From: Saccharum officinarum
Taxonomy: Eukaryota > Streptophyta > Magnoliopsida > Poales > Poaceae
DNA length: 64,000 nucleotides
Direction of reading: 5' to 3'
Assembly (NCBI GenBank): GCA_020631735.1
Contig: CM036221.1
Coordinates: 11,017,381-11,081,380 of the forward strand
Shown: positions 9,290 to 21,482 of the stretch, one piece after another
How the letters are laid out: each line of letters opens with the position of its first letter
Numbering within the stretch: position 1 is the first letter of the stretch
Program-made: the position numbers and the translations under genes
The notes under the pieces: generated by a model
The model's input: the letters and a program-made list of their open reading frames with translations, nothing else
Told to the model about the DNA's origin: nothing
Databases searched by the model: none

Positions 9290-11326
9290 ATGGCTCAAAT
9301 TGTGTTCAATCATGTTGGGGGCAAGCCACCGTTCTTTGATGGTGTTAGTTCTTTTGCTCATTGGAAGAGAAAGATGACAATGTACCTTGGTTCTATTCAT
9401 GAGAGAGTATTGCAAGTCACCGAGAATGATTTTGCTATCATTGATCCCAATCATCTCACCGATGAAGATAGAGCAAATAGAACATGCAATAGAATGGCTC
9501 TCAATACACTCTACAATGGTATTGACACAAAAGTGTTTGAGGGCATCAAAGATTTGGAATTGGCTAGTGAAGTATGGACAAGGTTGAGTGAGACATATGA
9601 AGGCACTAAGGTTGTGAAGAGTGCCAAGCTATATGGGCTCAAGAGTGAGTTTGAGAACTTCAAGAAAAAGGATGATGAAACAATCATTGAAATGTTTCAT
9701 AGATTGCAAGTGATAGTCAATGATCTCAAGAGCTTAGGGCACAAAACTCAAGATCAAGATTTTTGTCACAAGTTCTTATTGAGCTTACCTAGAAGATTCA
9801 AGATGTTGATCATGATGTTGCAAAGAGATGGGCTTGAAACAATGAAGCCTAATGATTTGCTTGGTGAAGTATTGACCTATGACAAATATGATCAAGATGT
9901 TGATAACAAGAAAAAGGTGGAAGATGAGAAGAAGAAGACCGTGGCATTCAAGGCCACCTCCTCCAAGGGCAAAGCTACCATCATTGAAGAAGAAGAAGAC
10001 AACAATGAAGATGGGGAATTTGAAATTGATGATGAGGCACTTGCTCTTGTAGTCAAGAAGATGGGTCACATGTTCATCAAGAGAAGAGGCTTTAAGAAAA
10101 GAAATGAGCAACAAAGAAAGTGCTTCAATTGTGATAGCACCGAGCACCTTCAAGCGGAATGTCCTTATGATAAGAAGAAGAACAAAAACGACAAGTTTGA
10201 AAAGAAGAAGAGAGAGGCCAAGATGACATTCAAGAAAGGCAAAAATGGTGCCTATGTGATCACTTGGGAAAGTGATGATAATGAAGAAGAAGAAGAATCA
10301 TCCAACAAGGCTTTTGCTTTCATTGCTATCAACAAGAAGCCATCACTATTTGATTCATCCTCTTCATGCTTCATGGCTAAAGAAGCTAAGGTATTATATG
10401 ATGAGAGTGATGATGAAAGTGAAATGGAATATGCTCATGATAGTGATAATGATAATAATAATGAAAATGATGATGATGAACCAACTAAAGAACAACTATA
10501 TGACTTGATGCAACAAACTAGAGACATAGCTATTGCCAAGGACAAAGAGTGTAAGAAGCTTTCAATGAAAGTAGTAATACTTGAGAAAGTCCTTAGTGAG
10601 CTTAAGACCACTCATGAGAGTCTAGTGGAAGACCATGAGGATCTTGGTAAGGCTCATTTCAAGCTTGAAAAGGCTCACTCATTGTTACTTGAGCAACAAG
10701 AAAAGAAGGAGGTTGTTGTATCATGTGATATAGGTGTTACATGTGATATAATTGATGAATCCTTTAATGAACCTATCATCATGTCAAATGCTAACCCTTC
10801 TTGTAGCTCTTCATCCACCACCACCAACTCTACCTCTACTACTAGTGATGGTTTCACTTGTGATGCATCACTAATGGTTGAGAATGAGACTCTCAAGAGA
10901 GAAGTGGATGAGCTCACTCACGCCCTAGGCAAGGCCTATGGTGGTGAGGCCCGCTTGCTTAAGTGCTTGGGTAGCCAAAGGTTCTCTCTTAACAAAGAGG
11001 GATTGGGCTACACCCCCAAGAAAGGCAAGTCGGCCTTTGCAACTCCAAAGCCTAGCTTTGTGAAGGGCAATGGTCGGTTTTGCAATAGATGCAAGCAAGT
11101 TGGGCACCTAGAGCATAATTGCAATAAAAAGAACCAAAGCAAGAACCTTGTTAATGCTATACCTTTTGATTCTTGCTATGTGCTTACCAAGGGTGTGAAG
11201 GGTGTGCAAGCTAAGTTTGTTGGTACACCAATTGTGGGCCTAAAGAAGAAGGCTATTTGGGTACCAAAGAGCTTAGTTACTAACCTACAAGGACCCAAGC
11301 AAAAATGGGTACCTAAGCTTCATTGA
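9290..11326 (+). CDS. gag: Copia Gag, complete (678 aa)
   Basis: Starts at ATG 9290, 46 bp after the primer binding site, and ends at TGA 11324-11326. The N-terminal third is a UBN2/DUF4219-type Gag domain (LASEVWTRLSETYEG, then LLSLPRRFKMLI). Two CCHC zinc knuckles are visible, CFNCDSTEHLQAEC at residues 278-291 and CNRCKQVGHLEHNC at about 598-611. Between them are very acidic Asp/Glu/Asn runs and a long charged probable coiled coil. Gag forms the cytoplasmic particle that packages element RNA. At 678 residues it is long for Copia but usual for SIRE-type elements. The C-terminal 169 codons are repeated at 2-508. Confidence 0.93.
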   Translation: MAQIVFNHVGGKPPFFDGVSSFAHWKRKMTMYLGSIHERVLQVTENDFAIIDPNHLTDEDRANRTCNRMALNTLYNGIDTKVFEGIKDLELASEVWTRLSETYEGTKVVKSAKLYGLKSEFENFKKKDDETIIEMFHRLQVIVNDLKSLGHKTQDQDFCHKFLLSLPRRFKMLIMMLQRDGLETMKPNDLLGEVLTYDKYDQDVDNKKKVEDEKKKTVAFKATSSKGKATIIEEEEDNNEDGEFEIDDEALALVVKKMGHMFIKRRGFKKRNEQQRKCFNCDSTEHLQAECPYDKKKNKNDKFEKKKREAKMTFKKGKNGAYVITWESDDNEEEEESSNKAFAFIAINKKPSLFDSSSSCFMAKEAKVLYDESDDESEMEYAHDSDNDNNNENDDDEPTKEQLYDLMQQTRDIAIAKDKECKKLSMKVVILEKVLSELKTTHESLVEDHEDLGKAHFKLEKAHSLLLEQQEKKEVVVSCDIGVTCDIIDESFNEPIIMSNANPSCSSSSTTTNSTSTTSDGFTCDASLMVENETLKREVDELTHALGKAYGGEARLLKCLGSQRFSLNKEGLGYTPKKGKSAFATPKPSFVKGNGRFCNRCKQVGHLEHNCNKKNQSKNLVNAIPFDSCYVLTKGVKGVQAKFVGTPIVGLKKKAIWVPKSLVTNLQGPKQKWVPKLH

Positions 11327-11337
11327 TTTGCTTGTAG

Positions 11338-12081
11338 GTCAATTACAAAGCCGGAGGAAGGCATTGGATTATTGATAGTGGGTGCACTCAACATATGACC
11401 GGTACATCAAGAATGTTTGACTCAATCAATGACAATAATAGTGGTGTTGATTCTATCACATTTGGCAATAACAAGAAAGGCAAGGTTATTGGCTTGGGCA
11501 AGATTGCAATATCAAATGACATGAGTATCTCAAATGTGTTGCTAGTTGAAAGTTTGGATTTCAATCTTCTATCCGTGGCACAAATATGTGATCTAGGCTA
11601 CAAATGCATCTTTGGGATTGATGATGTGGAAGTTATTAGTGTGGATGGTTCAAATGTGGCATTCAAGGGCTTTAGATATGAGAATCTCTACCTAGTTGAC
11701 TTCAATGCTAGAGAAACTTCTTTGACAACTTGCTTAGTCTCCAAATCAAGCATGGGTTGGCTTTGGCATAGAAGGCTTGGTCATGTTGGCATGAAACAAT
11801 TGAAGAAGCTTACAACTCACAATCTTGTCAATGGTTTGAAAGATGTTGAATTTGAGAAGAATAAGCTTTGTAGTGCATGTCAAGCCGGGAAGCAAGTTGG
11901 AAGCTCACATCCAAAGAAGAGTACAATGAGCACATGCAAAGCATTTGAGTTGATGCACATGGATCTATTTGGACCAACAACATATACAAGCATAGGCGGC
12001 AACAAGTATGGCTTTGTCATAGTGGATGACTTCACAAGATTCACATGGGTATTCTTTCTTAGTGACAAAAGTGAAGTGTTT
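11338..12081 (+). pseudogene. pol: Copia Pol, N-terminal part, interrupted by an insertion
   Basis: Same start context as the first copy: TAG at 11335-11337, protease motif DSGCTQHM, first Met at 11395. It runs through GAG-pre-integrase and the start of the integrase core (VDDFTRFTWVFF) and is cut at 12081 by a 5.3-kb LTR element. The frame runs on into the inserted LTR and stops at 12181-12183. The remaining Pol codons continue at 17426, with TGTTT repeated on both sides. Confidence 0.93.
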
Positions 12082-12395
12082 TGTAACACCCCAGGTGTTT
12101 ATCACCAATTAAGTAGTGGGGTTAAGCTCAAACATGATAGATTAGTGGAGATGACGATGCCAAAGTTAAACCTATGGAAATAAATCCTAATCTAAACTTG
12201 GATGCTGCACCCTTGCTTTGCATATAGGCCATTTTCAAGATATATGCTTGGGTGGTGTTATTGCAATATCTTCATATGTCTCACCTTAGTACCTATCCAT
12301 ATTGATCCCTGGAAAAGTTTCATGAAGTTTGGAATCAAAAAGTCACATGAAATGATAAGTTCCATTCCTATTATAATTTGGACGGTTCCGTTACA
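12082..12395 (+). repeat. Left 314-bp LTR of the nested element
   Basis: Its first ~290 bp align with the start of the long LTR at 27208, and its last ~24 bp (TTATAATTTGGACG onward) align with that LTR's far end at ~31978-32001. It is thus an internally deleted form of that LTR family. Confidence 0.9.
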
Positions 12396-12409
12396 GCTGG
12401 TATCGGAGC

Positions 12410-15400
12410 AAGATTCAACATTAAACATGTCATATGTGTATTTAAAACAAAGGTTTTGTTTTATAAAATCAGTTTTATCAACTTATAGTTTTATATAGGT
12501 TTGTCAAATCTAAATTTTAAACCTAAGTATGCTAGTGGTCAATTTCCTTATGCCCATATAAGGATTATTAGGTGGTTTATATAAGTACTAACTTGGGGGG
12601 TTTTCAATTATGCATCTACGCCCAGGCCAAGGTATGTATGTGTGATGACTCTCCCACACTATGCTACCCGGTGTGTTAGATTGGTGGTAGCCTTCATATA
12701 TGAAATAACCATATATGTTGATAGTTTACTTTTATGCAACGTCGCACCTACGCTCAGGTAAGTGTGAGTTGTGAGAGCATGACCGTACAACCCACGGTCT
12801 TGGGGAGAGCTAGTTTGGTTACTGGATTATTTACATGTTACACACATGTATATATGAAGGTACTTAATTGTGGGTGATCAAAGATTCGGGTAGTTTTGGT
12901 ATTACATGTACGTATACAGGGGTATAGGTACATGGGAGTACTTAGAATCTTACTTCTCTGCTTTCATTGTGTGCTATATTGGGAAATGTTGGGCTGCAAT
13001 GAAACTTTTCTGCAGGTACGCTAACCACGAATGCGTAAGTCGAATGTAGCTGACGACTAGCTATATATCGAGAGAGTGCGTGTTATGCCACCGACATAGG
13101 ACGTGATCGCCACCTTAGGTTGGCAATCTGGTGAGGACGAATAGGACGAAGCATGCATCTTCATGATGGTTGCTTTATGCATAACTATGCTCCTCTCACC
13201 CTTGTCCTATACGAAGTAACTTATGATTGATGTGGTACACTATCTTTCTTGTGTGGAGTTAGATATGAATGTCTTTTTCAATGATTGCTTGAATAGAAAG
13301 CGCTTGAAAAAAAAAGGTGTGTGCATAGCCTTGCTATAAATAATTTTGGTTACATGTTTGAACCTATAGATGTCCTCTAGCTTAGCAAAGTGATGGATAT
13401 GTTGTTCACCCAAGCGTTTGCCAATGCTTTAGACCTCACTTAAATAATTATGGATTCTCATGAATGGATTAAATTCATGTTGGTCTAAGGTAACAAAATT
13501 TAGAGCTACTAGAATAACATGTTTGTGTGCTCTCTTGTTAAGTAGAACAAAGGCAAGCTTTGTTTTGCTTATTGAACGTTGGCTGCTAGAACGGTTTCTG
13601 ATGTATTGATGCTTTCGTGGTCATAAATGTGTTTTCTGTAGTTATAGAGAATACCAAAGTTGTAGCAAACTTGCTTCTCTAGCTTGTCCTAAAATTTTAT
13701 GACCCTAGGTCTTATGGTTTGAGAGTTATAAATTTTAGAAGTTGTTGTCAAAATCTGCTCATGTTCAGAACAGATCTGTATGTTTGGTTTGTTTGACCTA
13801 TGTGCATAAGGAATCATGTCTTGGAGATAATAGAAGAAGGGTAGTACTTTTTCTAAGCTTTCCAAAATGTCCTATAGCACTAATTGTAGTGGTATAAATA
13901 TCTAGTTATGAGCTTGCAAAATGGAATGATAGAATCTGTCCGAATCGGGGCAGAGATGTCTTCTTTGTCTTGTTTGGCCTTGTTGGCTATAGAATCATCT
14001 TAATATGATAATAAGAAAGTTATAGACAACTTAATAAGCTTTACACAAAGTTAAGGCTCAGCCTTGTTGGACCCCTAGAACTCCAGTTATGCAATTTTGA
14101 AGTTCTTGTCAGTTTTCTGTCCATATTGGTACAGATCTGAAACTTCAGCATGTTTGACCATGCTAACCTATGATTTAGCTTTTGGTATTAATAACTAATG
14201 TGTAGCCATCTTTCTAAGCTTTCTAGAAACTCTAGGATCACCTTTATGGGATGTCTACAACCTCAGCTATGGTCGAAACATGTTGCTGTCCATGTTCTGT
14301 GCCCATGCTAAGTAGCCACCTTAGCTAGCATTTGTCTTAGGCTAAACTCGTAGTTAGTTCTTGCTTTAGATGAATGTTTGTTGTGGGTGAGCCTGATGCG
14401 TAGTAGTGGTTGCTTAAGCTAATTGGATTGGATCTCTCCAATGCTTGACTATGATGTTTGTATGTATGCTTGTTAGTTAATTAGTGTCATAGTTGTCACT
14501 TCGATTGTCTTCGGTAAGTATACGAGTGTCGAGTAGCTTTATCTTAGAGCAATACTCGAGTTACGCGAAACGATCTCTTGGCGTCATCCCCAATTAGGTT
14601 CTTTTCTTTATGAGCCCAAGTCTGGACCATTAAATATTTGTGTATACCATGATTGTCCTGCAACCGCACGTGAATACCTTGTTTGATCTACTAGCCAAGA
14701 TAGTTTCTCTTCAACTCTTCCTTTTGGCTATAGTTGTTTGATGCCAAGTTGTAAGACCCTTAACTGAATCCTTGTTGGACCTTTCGGTTACCTCTCCTAA
14801 AGGTTAGCTAGTGTGACGCAATGTATCCATGCTATGGCCTCTAAATCGTGTGCTTGCAAATTCATGCATCTACCTTATCAACCCAATCTATGCCATTTGA
14901 AATTCCTCATTGGGTGCATGTTCAGTAATGGTGTTGTGAGTAGCAACTAATGGTGCCGCGACGAAACCGAGAGCCTCCTGTGGGTGCACACACAAGGTTG
15001 TGCTGCTCGGCACGCGTTGGTATCATGGTTTCTAATCATAATCCATTGCAGAACAACACTGATGTGATTTTCACGTGACCTTCTTCCTTGATTGTTTTCC
15101 CATATCTTATTGAAAGACCCTTATATTGAACCAAAAGTAGTAAAACTTCCTTCTGAAGTTGCTAATAGGATAACCTTTGAAGAATAGGCCACCGACATAA
15201 ACATTAACATACTACAAGAGGTGGTAGACAAGTGACTCTACTTAGTTGTCAGACTATTGACGAACGTCATCTAGTGAGCAACGTATCTCATTTCTGTTGG
15301 ATAAGAATCGATTGTCACATTACGCAAGTCTTAACCTTTGTATGCATAATGACCATACCATTGAGATCAACCATCTCTGGTGAGACTCCGTATCTGCTGA

Positions 15401-17090
15401 CTTCAATGGCAACCATCTGCTTTGTATCAACCGCAATTTTTGTGATCAAGAATGAAGATTTGGAACTTTTTAGTGTTGAGAGACAACTAATTAGTTACCA
15501 ATAGGAAGGTTAATCTCCAGCTAGGTAACGACTCTTTGGTAGCTACGAAGGCTATGTCTTATAGAGCAATAACCAACAAGAAGTTAATCAACTAGCCAAT
15601 AACTGGAGAGATACTCTATCTTCTAGAGCCATTGTGATCAAGTCAATTCCGTCTTGGACAATCACACAGGTAGTGCAAGGTGTTCTATCAGTGAAAGCGA
15701 ATAATTAGAGAAAGCCTACCTAGTTTCAATGAGCATCCTTGTGCCCTTAGGTGCCACAAATGGTTTTGTTCAGAACTCTATTGGACGAAGTGTCAAGGAA
15801 TATTCGGAAGTAGTTCCTTATCCTTGTAGGAATGTTCTCCAGGCAGAGTATGTGTTTTGCCCTGCAAAAGTAACCCGCAAGTTCAAAGCTTGTGCATCAT
15901 TGGATTGGCATGTAAGTTAATGGTCGAGATCTGCTGTTGGATGCCTCTTTTGAGGTCCCACAGATACTAGTTTACACTCTTTTATTTGTTTTTGCTTTCT
16001 CGTATCTACAATGTACGAGCAGCCTTGGTTTCTGCAAATCAATTTATACCATCGCGAATCGAAAGCAATTTGAAAAGTGTCAAACAATAGATTTCCCATC
16101 TTCGAGCTGTTGTTTGATCCTAAAAAGGAAGCCTCAAGGTGAATGTTGGCCTGATAAAGTTGTTATGCTGCCAGTCAACTCCACTTACAGTACAACTAAG
16201 TCACTAAGGAAAATTTTACTCAATCGCTTGGTGGTAGACTATTTCCCGCGGTTTAGTAAATATTACAACTTTTATTGTCCTTAAGGCCTCGTTACATCTT
16301 TCTTTGGGAATTATTTTCCAAATGATGACATACTTTGGTACCTTATAAATGTTTTTACCCAAGAGGTTGCATCTGATTCAACCCAGATAACTATTGCCTT
16401 TGGATAAGAGAATCTTCTTAGGTAACATTTGGCAGAAATACGGAGCCGATGGAGTCAGCTATCACATTCACTGACCCTCGACAAACTGAGATAATACAGT
16501 GTTGTCATCAGAGAAAGAGAACTGCACACATGGAACCTTAAGTAGTTTTCCATTAGTTGATGCCTAAATGAATGAACATTTACGACCAACATAGACCTTG
16601 TCTATTGGTTAGTCAGTATCCTATAGCCTCAGAGTATATTTGTCGTCTATGGTCTCACACTTTTGGAAGGTTGTGCTCAAGCCATTTTGGTAGAGGACTG
16701 CTTTTCAAACTTTGTGAACATAGAGTCATTTCAACGAATATACTTCTGATAATTCTGGTCTAGTGTGGAGTTCATACGGCCCATACTATGTTCACTAGAG
16801 AAGAAGAGATACTTGTGTATGGTTAGCTTATGGACCAATTGATCTCTGTATAATGAGAACGAAGTACTGCGTTGTCTTGGATTCCTTCCAAAGTAACAAT
16901 GCTTCATGGAAGTCAATGAAGGAAATTCTTCAGACAAAGTTTACCATGAAGAGTACGTATCAGAAAGTGCCTTTGACCGAACTGTTCACCGATGTTGAAG
17001 CTTTATAGCTGAACGCTATAGCAAATGTTGGGAACTTGATAACGTGTCTCTCTTCCTTAAGAGATCTTCCATTCCGAATCTCGGGACGCG
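12410..17090 (+). other. Non-coding interior of the nested element
   Basis: About 4.7 kb without a recognisable gene. AT-rich, with many short frames and no conserved retroelement motif (no YVDD, no CCHC, no DSG protease) that I could find. A phrase resembling C(G/A)CCTACGC(C/T)CAGG occurs at ~12618 and ~12746. The interior is probably degenerate or filler sequence, as in LARD-type elements. Confidence 0.7.
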
Positions 17091-17111
17091 ATTCTTTTAA
17101 GGGGGGAGGGC

Positions 17112-17425
17112 TGTAACACCCCAGGTGTTTATCACCAATTAAGTAGTGGGGTTAAGCTCAAACATGATAGATTAGTGGAGATGACGATGCCAAAGTTAAA
17201 CCTATGGAAATAAATCCTAATCTAAACTTGGATGCTGCACCCTTGCTTTGCATATAGGCCATTTTCAAGATATATGCTTGGGTGGTGTTATTGCAATATC
17301 TTCATATGTCTCACCTTAGTACCTATCCATATTGATCCCTGGAAAAGTTTCATGAAGTTTGGAATCAAAAAGTCACATGAAATGATAAGTTCCATTCCTA
17401 TTATAATTTGGACGGTTCCGTTACA
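17112..17425 (+). repeat. Right 314-bp LTR of the nested element
   Basis: Starts TGTAACACCCC after the polypurine tract and ends TTACA before target duplication TGTTT. No difference from the left LTR was seen by eye, which implies recent insertion. Confidence 0.93.
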
Positions 17426-19887
17426 TGTTTGACACCTTCAAGACATTTCTCACTAGAGTTCACAATGAGTTTGAGATTAGAATCAAGAAAGTGAGAAGTG
17501 ACAATGGAAGTGAGTTCAAGAATACAAGAATTGAAGAACTTTGTGATCATTATGGTATTGGACATCAATTCTCGGCCAAGTACACTCCACAATCAAATGG
17601 CCTAGTTGAGACGAAGAATAGAACATTGCTTGATATGGCTAGATCAATGCTTCATGAGTACAATGTGAGTCAATCATTTTGGGATGAAGCAATCAATACC
17701 GCTTGCTACTACATCAATAGACTATATTGTCATCCATTGCTAGAGAAGACCCCATATGAGTTACTTCATGGAAGAAAGCCCAATATTTCTTACTTTAGGG
17801 TGTTTGGTTGCAAATGCTATATCTTGAAGAAGGGCACTAGATTGGGGAAGTTTGACAAAAGATGTGATGAGGGGTTCCTACTTGGTTATTCAACTACAAG
17901 CAAAGCTTATAGAGTTTGGAACAATTCAAGTGGCACTCTAGAAGAAGTCCATGATGTGCAATTTCATGAAACCAATGGGTCACAAGATGAAGAAGAGAAT
18001 CTAGATGATGTTGGTGGAACTCAATTGGTGGAAGCAATGAAGAACATGGACATTGGGGACATTAGAGCAAAGCAAGTAATTGATATTCAAGATGATGATA
18101 AAGATCAAGTGCTCAATTCACCAAACAAGCTAGTTAGTGACTCTCAAGTGCAAAATCATGGTGCTAGTTCTTCTCATCGAGATACATCAAGTGATCAACC
18201 AAGCTCAAGCAATCAAGTGCAAGTACTCCAACCACAACATGTTTCAAGAGACCACCCCATTAATAGTATTATTGGTGATATTAGAAGTGGTGTGCAAACA
18301 AGATCAAGATTGACTATGTTTTGTGAGCATGCATCATTTGTGTCAACCATAGAACCAAAGAAGATAGAAGAAGCTTTGAGGGATGCCGATTGGATTATGG
18401 CTATGCAAGAAGAACTAAACAATTTCACAAGAAATGATGTTTGGGAATTGGTAGAAAGGCCAAATGACTACAATGTGATTGGAACCAAGTGGGTGTTTAA
18501 AAACAAGCAAGATCAAGATGGCATTGTAGTGAGAAACAAAGCAAGACTAGTTGCTCAAGGTTACACTCAAGTTGAAGGTCTTGACTATGATGAGACATAT
18601 GCTCCCGTGGCAAGATTGGAGGCAATAAGGATTCTATTGGGTTATGCTTGTGCACACAATATCAAACTATATCAAATGGATGTCAAAAGTGCATTTCTCA
18701 ATGGGATCATCAATGAGTTAGTATTTGTTGAGCAACCGCCCGGATTTGAAGATGACAAGAAACCCAACCATGTATACAAGTTGAAGAAGGCTTTATATGG
18801 CTTAAAGCAAGCACCTAGAGCATGGTATGAGAGGCTAAGGGATTTCCTTCTCTCTAAGGGATTCAAAATGGGCAAGGTTGATACTACTCTATTCACCAAG
18901 AAGATTGGAAATGATCTATTCATAGTGCAAATATATGTTGATGACATCATCTTTGGATCAACTGATCAAGCTTATTGTGAAGAATTTGGTGCTATGATGG
19001 CCAAAGAGTTTGAAATGTCTATGATTGGTGAACTTAGCTACTTCCTTGGTCTCCAAGTCAAGCAATTGAAGAATGGGACATTTGTGAGTCAAGGGAAATA
19101 CATAAGGGACATGTTGAAGAAGTTTGGAATGCAAGATGCAAAGCCAATTTCAACTCCAATGGGTACAAATGGCAATTTGGATAGTGATTTTGATGGCAAA
19201 ATGGTAAATCAAAAGGAATATCGGTCTTTGATTGGAAGTCTACTCTATGTCACCGCATCAAGGCCGGATGTCATGTTTAGTGTTTGCATGTGTGCTAGAT
19301 ATCAAGCCTCACCTAGAGAAAGTCATCTCACGGCGGCAAAAAGAATATTGAGGTACTTGAAGCAAACAAGAAATGTTGGACTATGGTATCCCAAGGGGTC
19401 AAAGTTTGAATTGATTGGATATTCGTACTCTGACTATGGGGGTTGCAAGATCAATAGGAAAAGCACAAGTGGCACATGTCAATTACTTGGAAGATCACTT
19501 GTGTCATGGTCCTCAAAGAAACAAAATAGTGTGGCAATCTCTACCGCCGAAGCCGAATATGTGAGTGCGGGGAGTTGTTGTGCACAATTGCTATGGATGG
19601 AATCAACTTTGAAGGATTATGGCCTCAACTTCAAGAATGTGCCGTTGCTATGTGATAATGAGAGTGCAATCAAGATGATACAAAACCCGGTTCAACATGA
19701 AAGAACAAAGCATATTGACATAAGACATCATTTCATTAGAGATCATCAACAAAAGGGAGATATTGCCATTAAAAGTGTTGGCACCGATGATCAACTTGCC
19801 GATATTCTCACTAAGCCACTTGATGAAAAGAGGTTTTGCAAGCTAAGGAATGAATTGAACATTCTTGATTTCTCAAACATGAGTTGA
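17426..19887 (+). pseudogene. pol: Copia Pol, C-terminal part, continuing after the insertion
   Basis: Resumes exactly where 12081 stopped, in the same Pol frame, and runs 820 codons to TGA 19885-19887. It contains integrase Asp (RSDNGSEF) and Glu (NGLVETKN), RT YVDDIIFG (18935-18958) and RNase H (KSTSGT). Against the copy at 1265-3720 I see three amino-acid differences: Met/Arg in YF-VFGC, Ala/Gly in LL-YACAH and Ser/Pro in NV-LLCDN. Without the insertion the gene would read through like the first copy, so the lesion is the insertion alone. Confidence 0.92.
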
Positions 19888-21083
19888 ATGCACCCCACCC
19901 ACTTATTGACATGCCTCTCCTTCGACATTGCAAGGTAAAATTGATTGACATGTCTTTCATCCTATGCTAAGGACTTGATAGAGCATGTAGACATAATAAG
20001 TGGTACGCATAAGCATTCATGATAAATCAAATGAATTTGATGGATATATGTTACCACTATTGCTTCTATGCTTTTTTTGATCTAGTGGTGGCATATGACA
20101 TGTTTGTGAGCTTGTAAACCTAGTGTTGAATCTAGAAGATTTGCTATAAGTGTTTAATTCAACATAGGCAAGATAACCCTTATTTTGAGGAGTGAAGAAG
20201 CTTGTCTTTGGTACAAATCGAATTAAATATCTTTGGCAAGTATTCTAGGTTAAACCAAATTTGATAAATTGTTTAACCTTACATATGGTATCGAATTAAT
20301 TTCAAGCTATTCCATCAAACACTTTTCCTTCTCTCCACAATTTGATCCCCTTTTTGGGTAAGTTGTTGACAAAGGGGGAGAGAAAAAGATGATTCAACTT
20401 GATAAAGGGGTAAATAAAATTTATGATGAGAAAAAGATGATTCAACTTGATAAAGGGGTAAATAAAATTTGTTGATGCACACAAGTAGGGGGAGCAAGCT
20501 CATAAACAAAGTAGTTGCATTTGTTTGTGCATTCTCATATGACTTGCTCATTGCACATATATTTAAATTCAATATACATGCTTGTGTGGTGCAATGCTAG
20601 TATAGAAATTGGATGATGAAATGATCTACTAGCATGCATAGGAATAGTTTACATGTGGTATCTAGACTTGCATAAAGCTTTACAAGTGGTTAGCTTTACA
20701 AGTGGTCCAAGAACCTTTACATATAATGTTGATCTCACGGGGTTCTTGAGTTTTGATGGATGTCTAGTTACTTCATGATGCTAAGGATGGTGTAAAAGGC
20801 AACTCCGATTGGTATCACGCTTCAAAGGTCCATTTCTTACACCATAGCATCATTTTGGTAGAATTACTCTCCCAACATTTCTATCCATGCATATGTGCAA
20901 AGCTTTCAATCCAAACTCTATGCACATATGTAGGGGGAGCTAATGCTACCAAAATCGAGCTTGTGATAATTGTCCAAACTTTACTTATGAGCAAAATGAT
21001 TGGACAAGTATGACAATTTTAAAACTTTTATTATCAAAATCATCTTTGTGAGGGTTGTCATCAATTACCAAAAAGGGGGAGAT
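19888..21083 (+). other. SIRE 3' untranslated region (unit 2)
   Basis: Same as 3721-4916: G-rich purine tracts, the 48-bp repeat pair from ~20380, and the functional polypurine tract at 21070-21082 next to the LTR. No gene seen. Confidence 0.8.
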
Positions 21084-21482
21084 TGAAAGTCCCTAGTTTG
21101 GTTTTGGCTAATTGATGAAACCTAGGACTAACCTTTGTATCTAAGTGGATGATTTAGATAAAGGTGGTCATTGCATATGAGACATGACATTGACTCATAT
21201 GACCAAGATGGTGAAGACCAAGATGAGGCTTGGCTCGATGGACCGGTTGTGAAGGTGAAGGGCAAGTCGAGGCTTCGAAGCGAAGGACCATGCGATGGTG
21301 AAGCTTGAGCAAGACTTAGCGCCGACGGACCAATGCAACGGTGAAGAGCAAGTGAAGCCAAGGTCGATGGATCGAGATGGTTATGTGATGATATGAAGTG
21401 GATCATATCATTTGGAGAAACAAAATGGGCTCAAGGCAAAGGTATAACCATAGGGCCATTTTGTTTTACACTCAAGACACCA
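21084..21482 (+). mobile_element. Truncated SIRE LTR at the second abnormal junction
   Basis: Starts TGAAAGTCCC after the polypurine tract and is cut after ~399 bp in favour of Gypsy integrase, base for base the same junction as at 5312-5315. Confidence 0.92.

Larger units (their letters stand above)
12082..17425 (+). mobile_element. Non-autonomous LTR retrotransposon nested in Copia pol
   Basis: Two 314-bp direct LTRs (12082-12395 and 17112-17425) start TGTAACACCCC and end TTACA; by eye they are identical. The 5-bp target duplication TGTTT sits at 12077-12081 and 17426-17430. A primer binding site TGGTATCGGAGC is at 12398-12409 and a polypurine tract (TTAAGGGGGGAGGG) ends just before the right LTR. 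The 4.7-kb interior has no recognisable Gag or Pol; open frames are 115 codons or shorter. Orientation is plus. It must move with proteins from a related autonomous Gypsy element. Sequence before the right LTR (GAATCTCGGGACGCGATT) resembles the chromovirus 3' end at 6350, supporting a Tekay-like origin. Confidence 0.93.

Noticed and set aside
15937..16284. Open frame of 115 codons inside the nested element as a Gag relic
   Set aside because: No CCHC, Gag or Pol motif; composition like the surrounding non-coding DNA.
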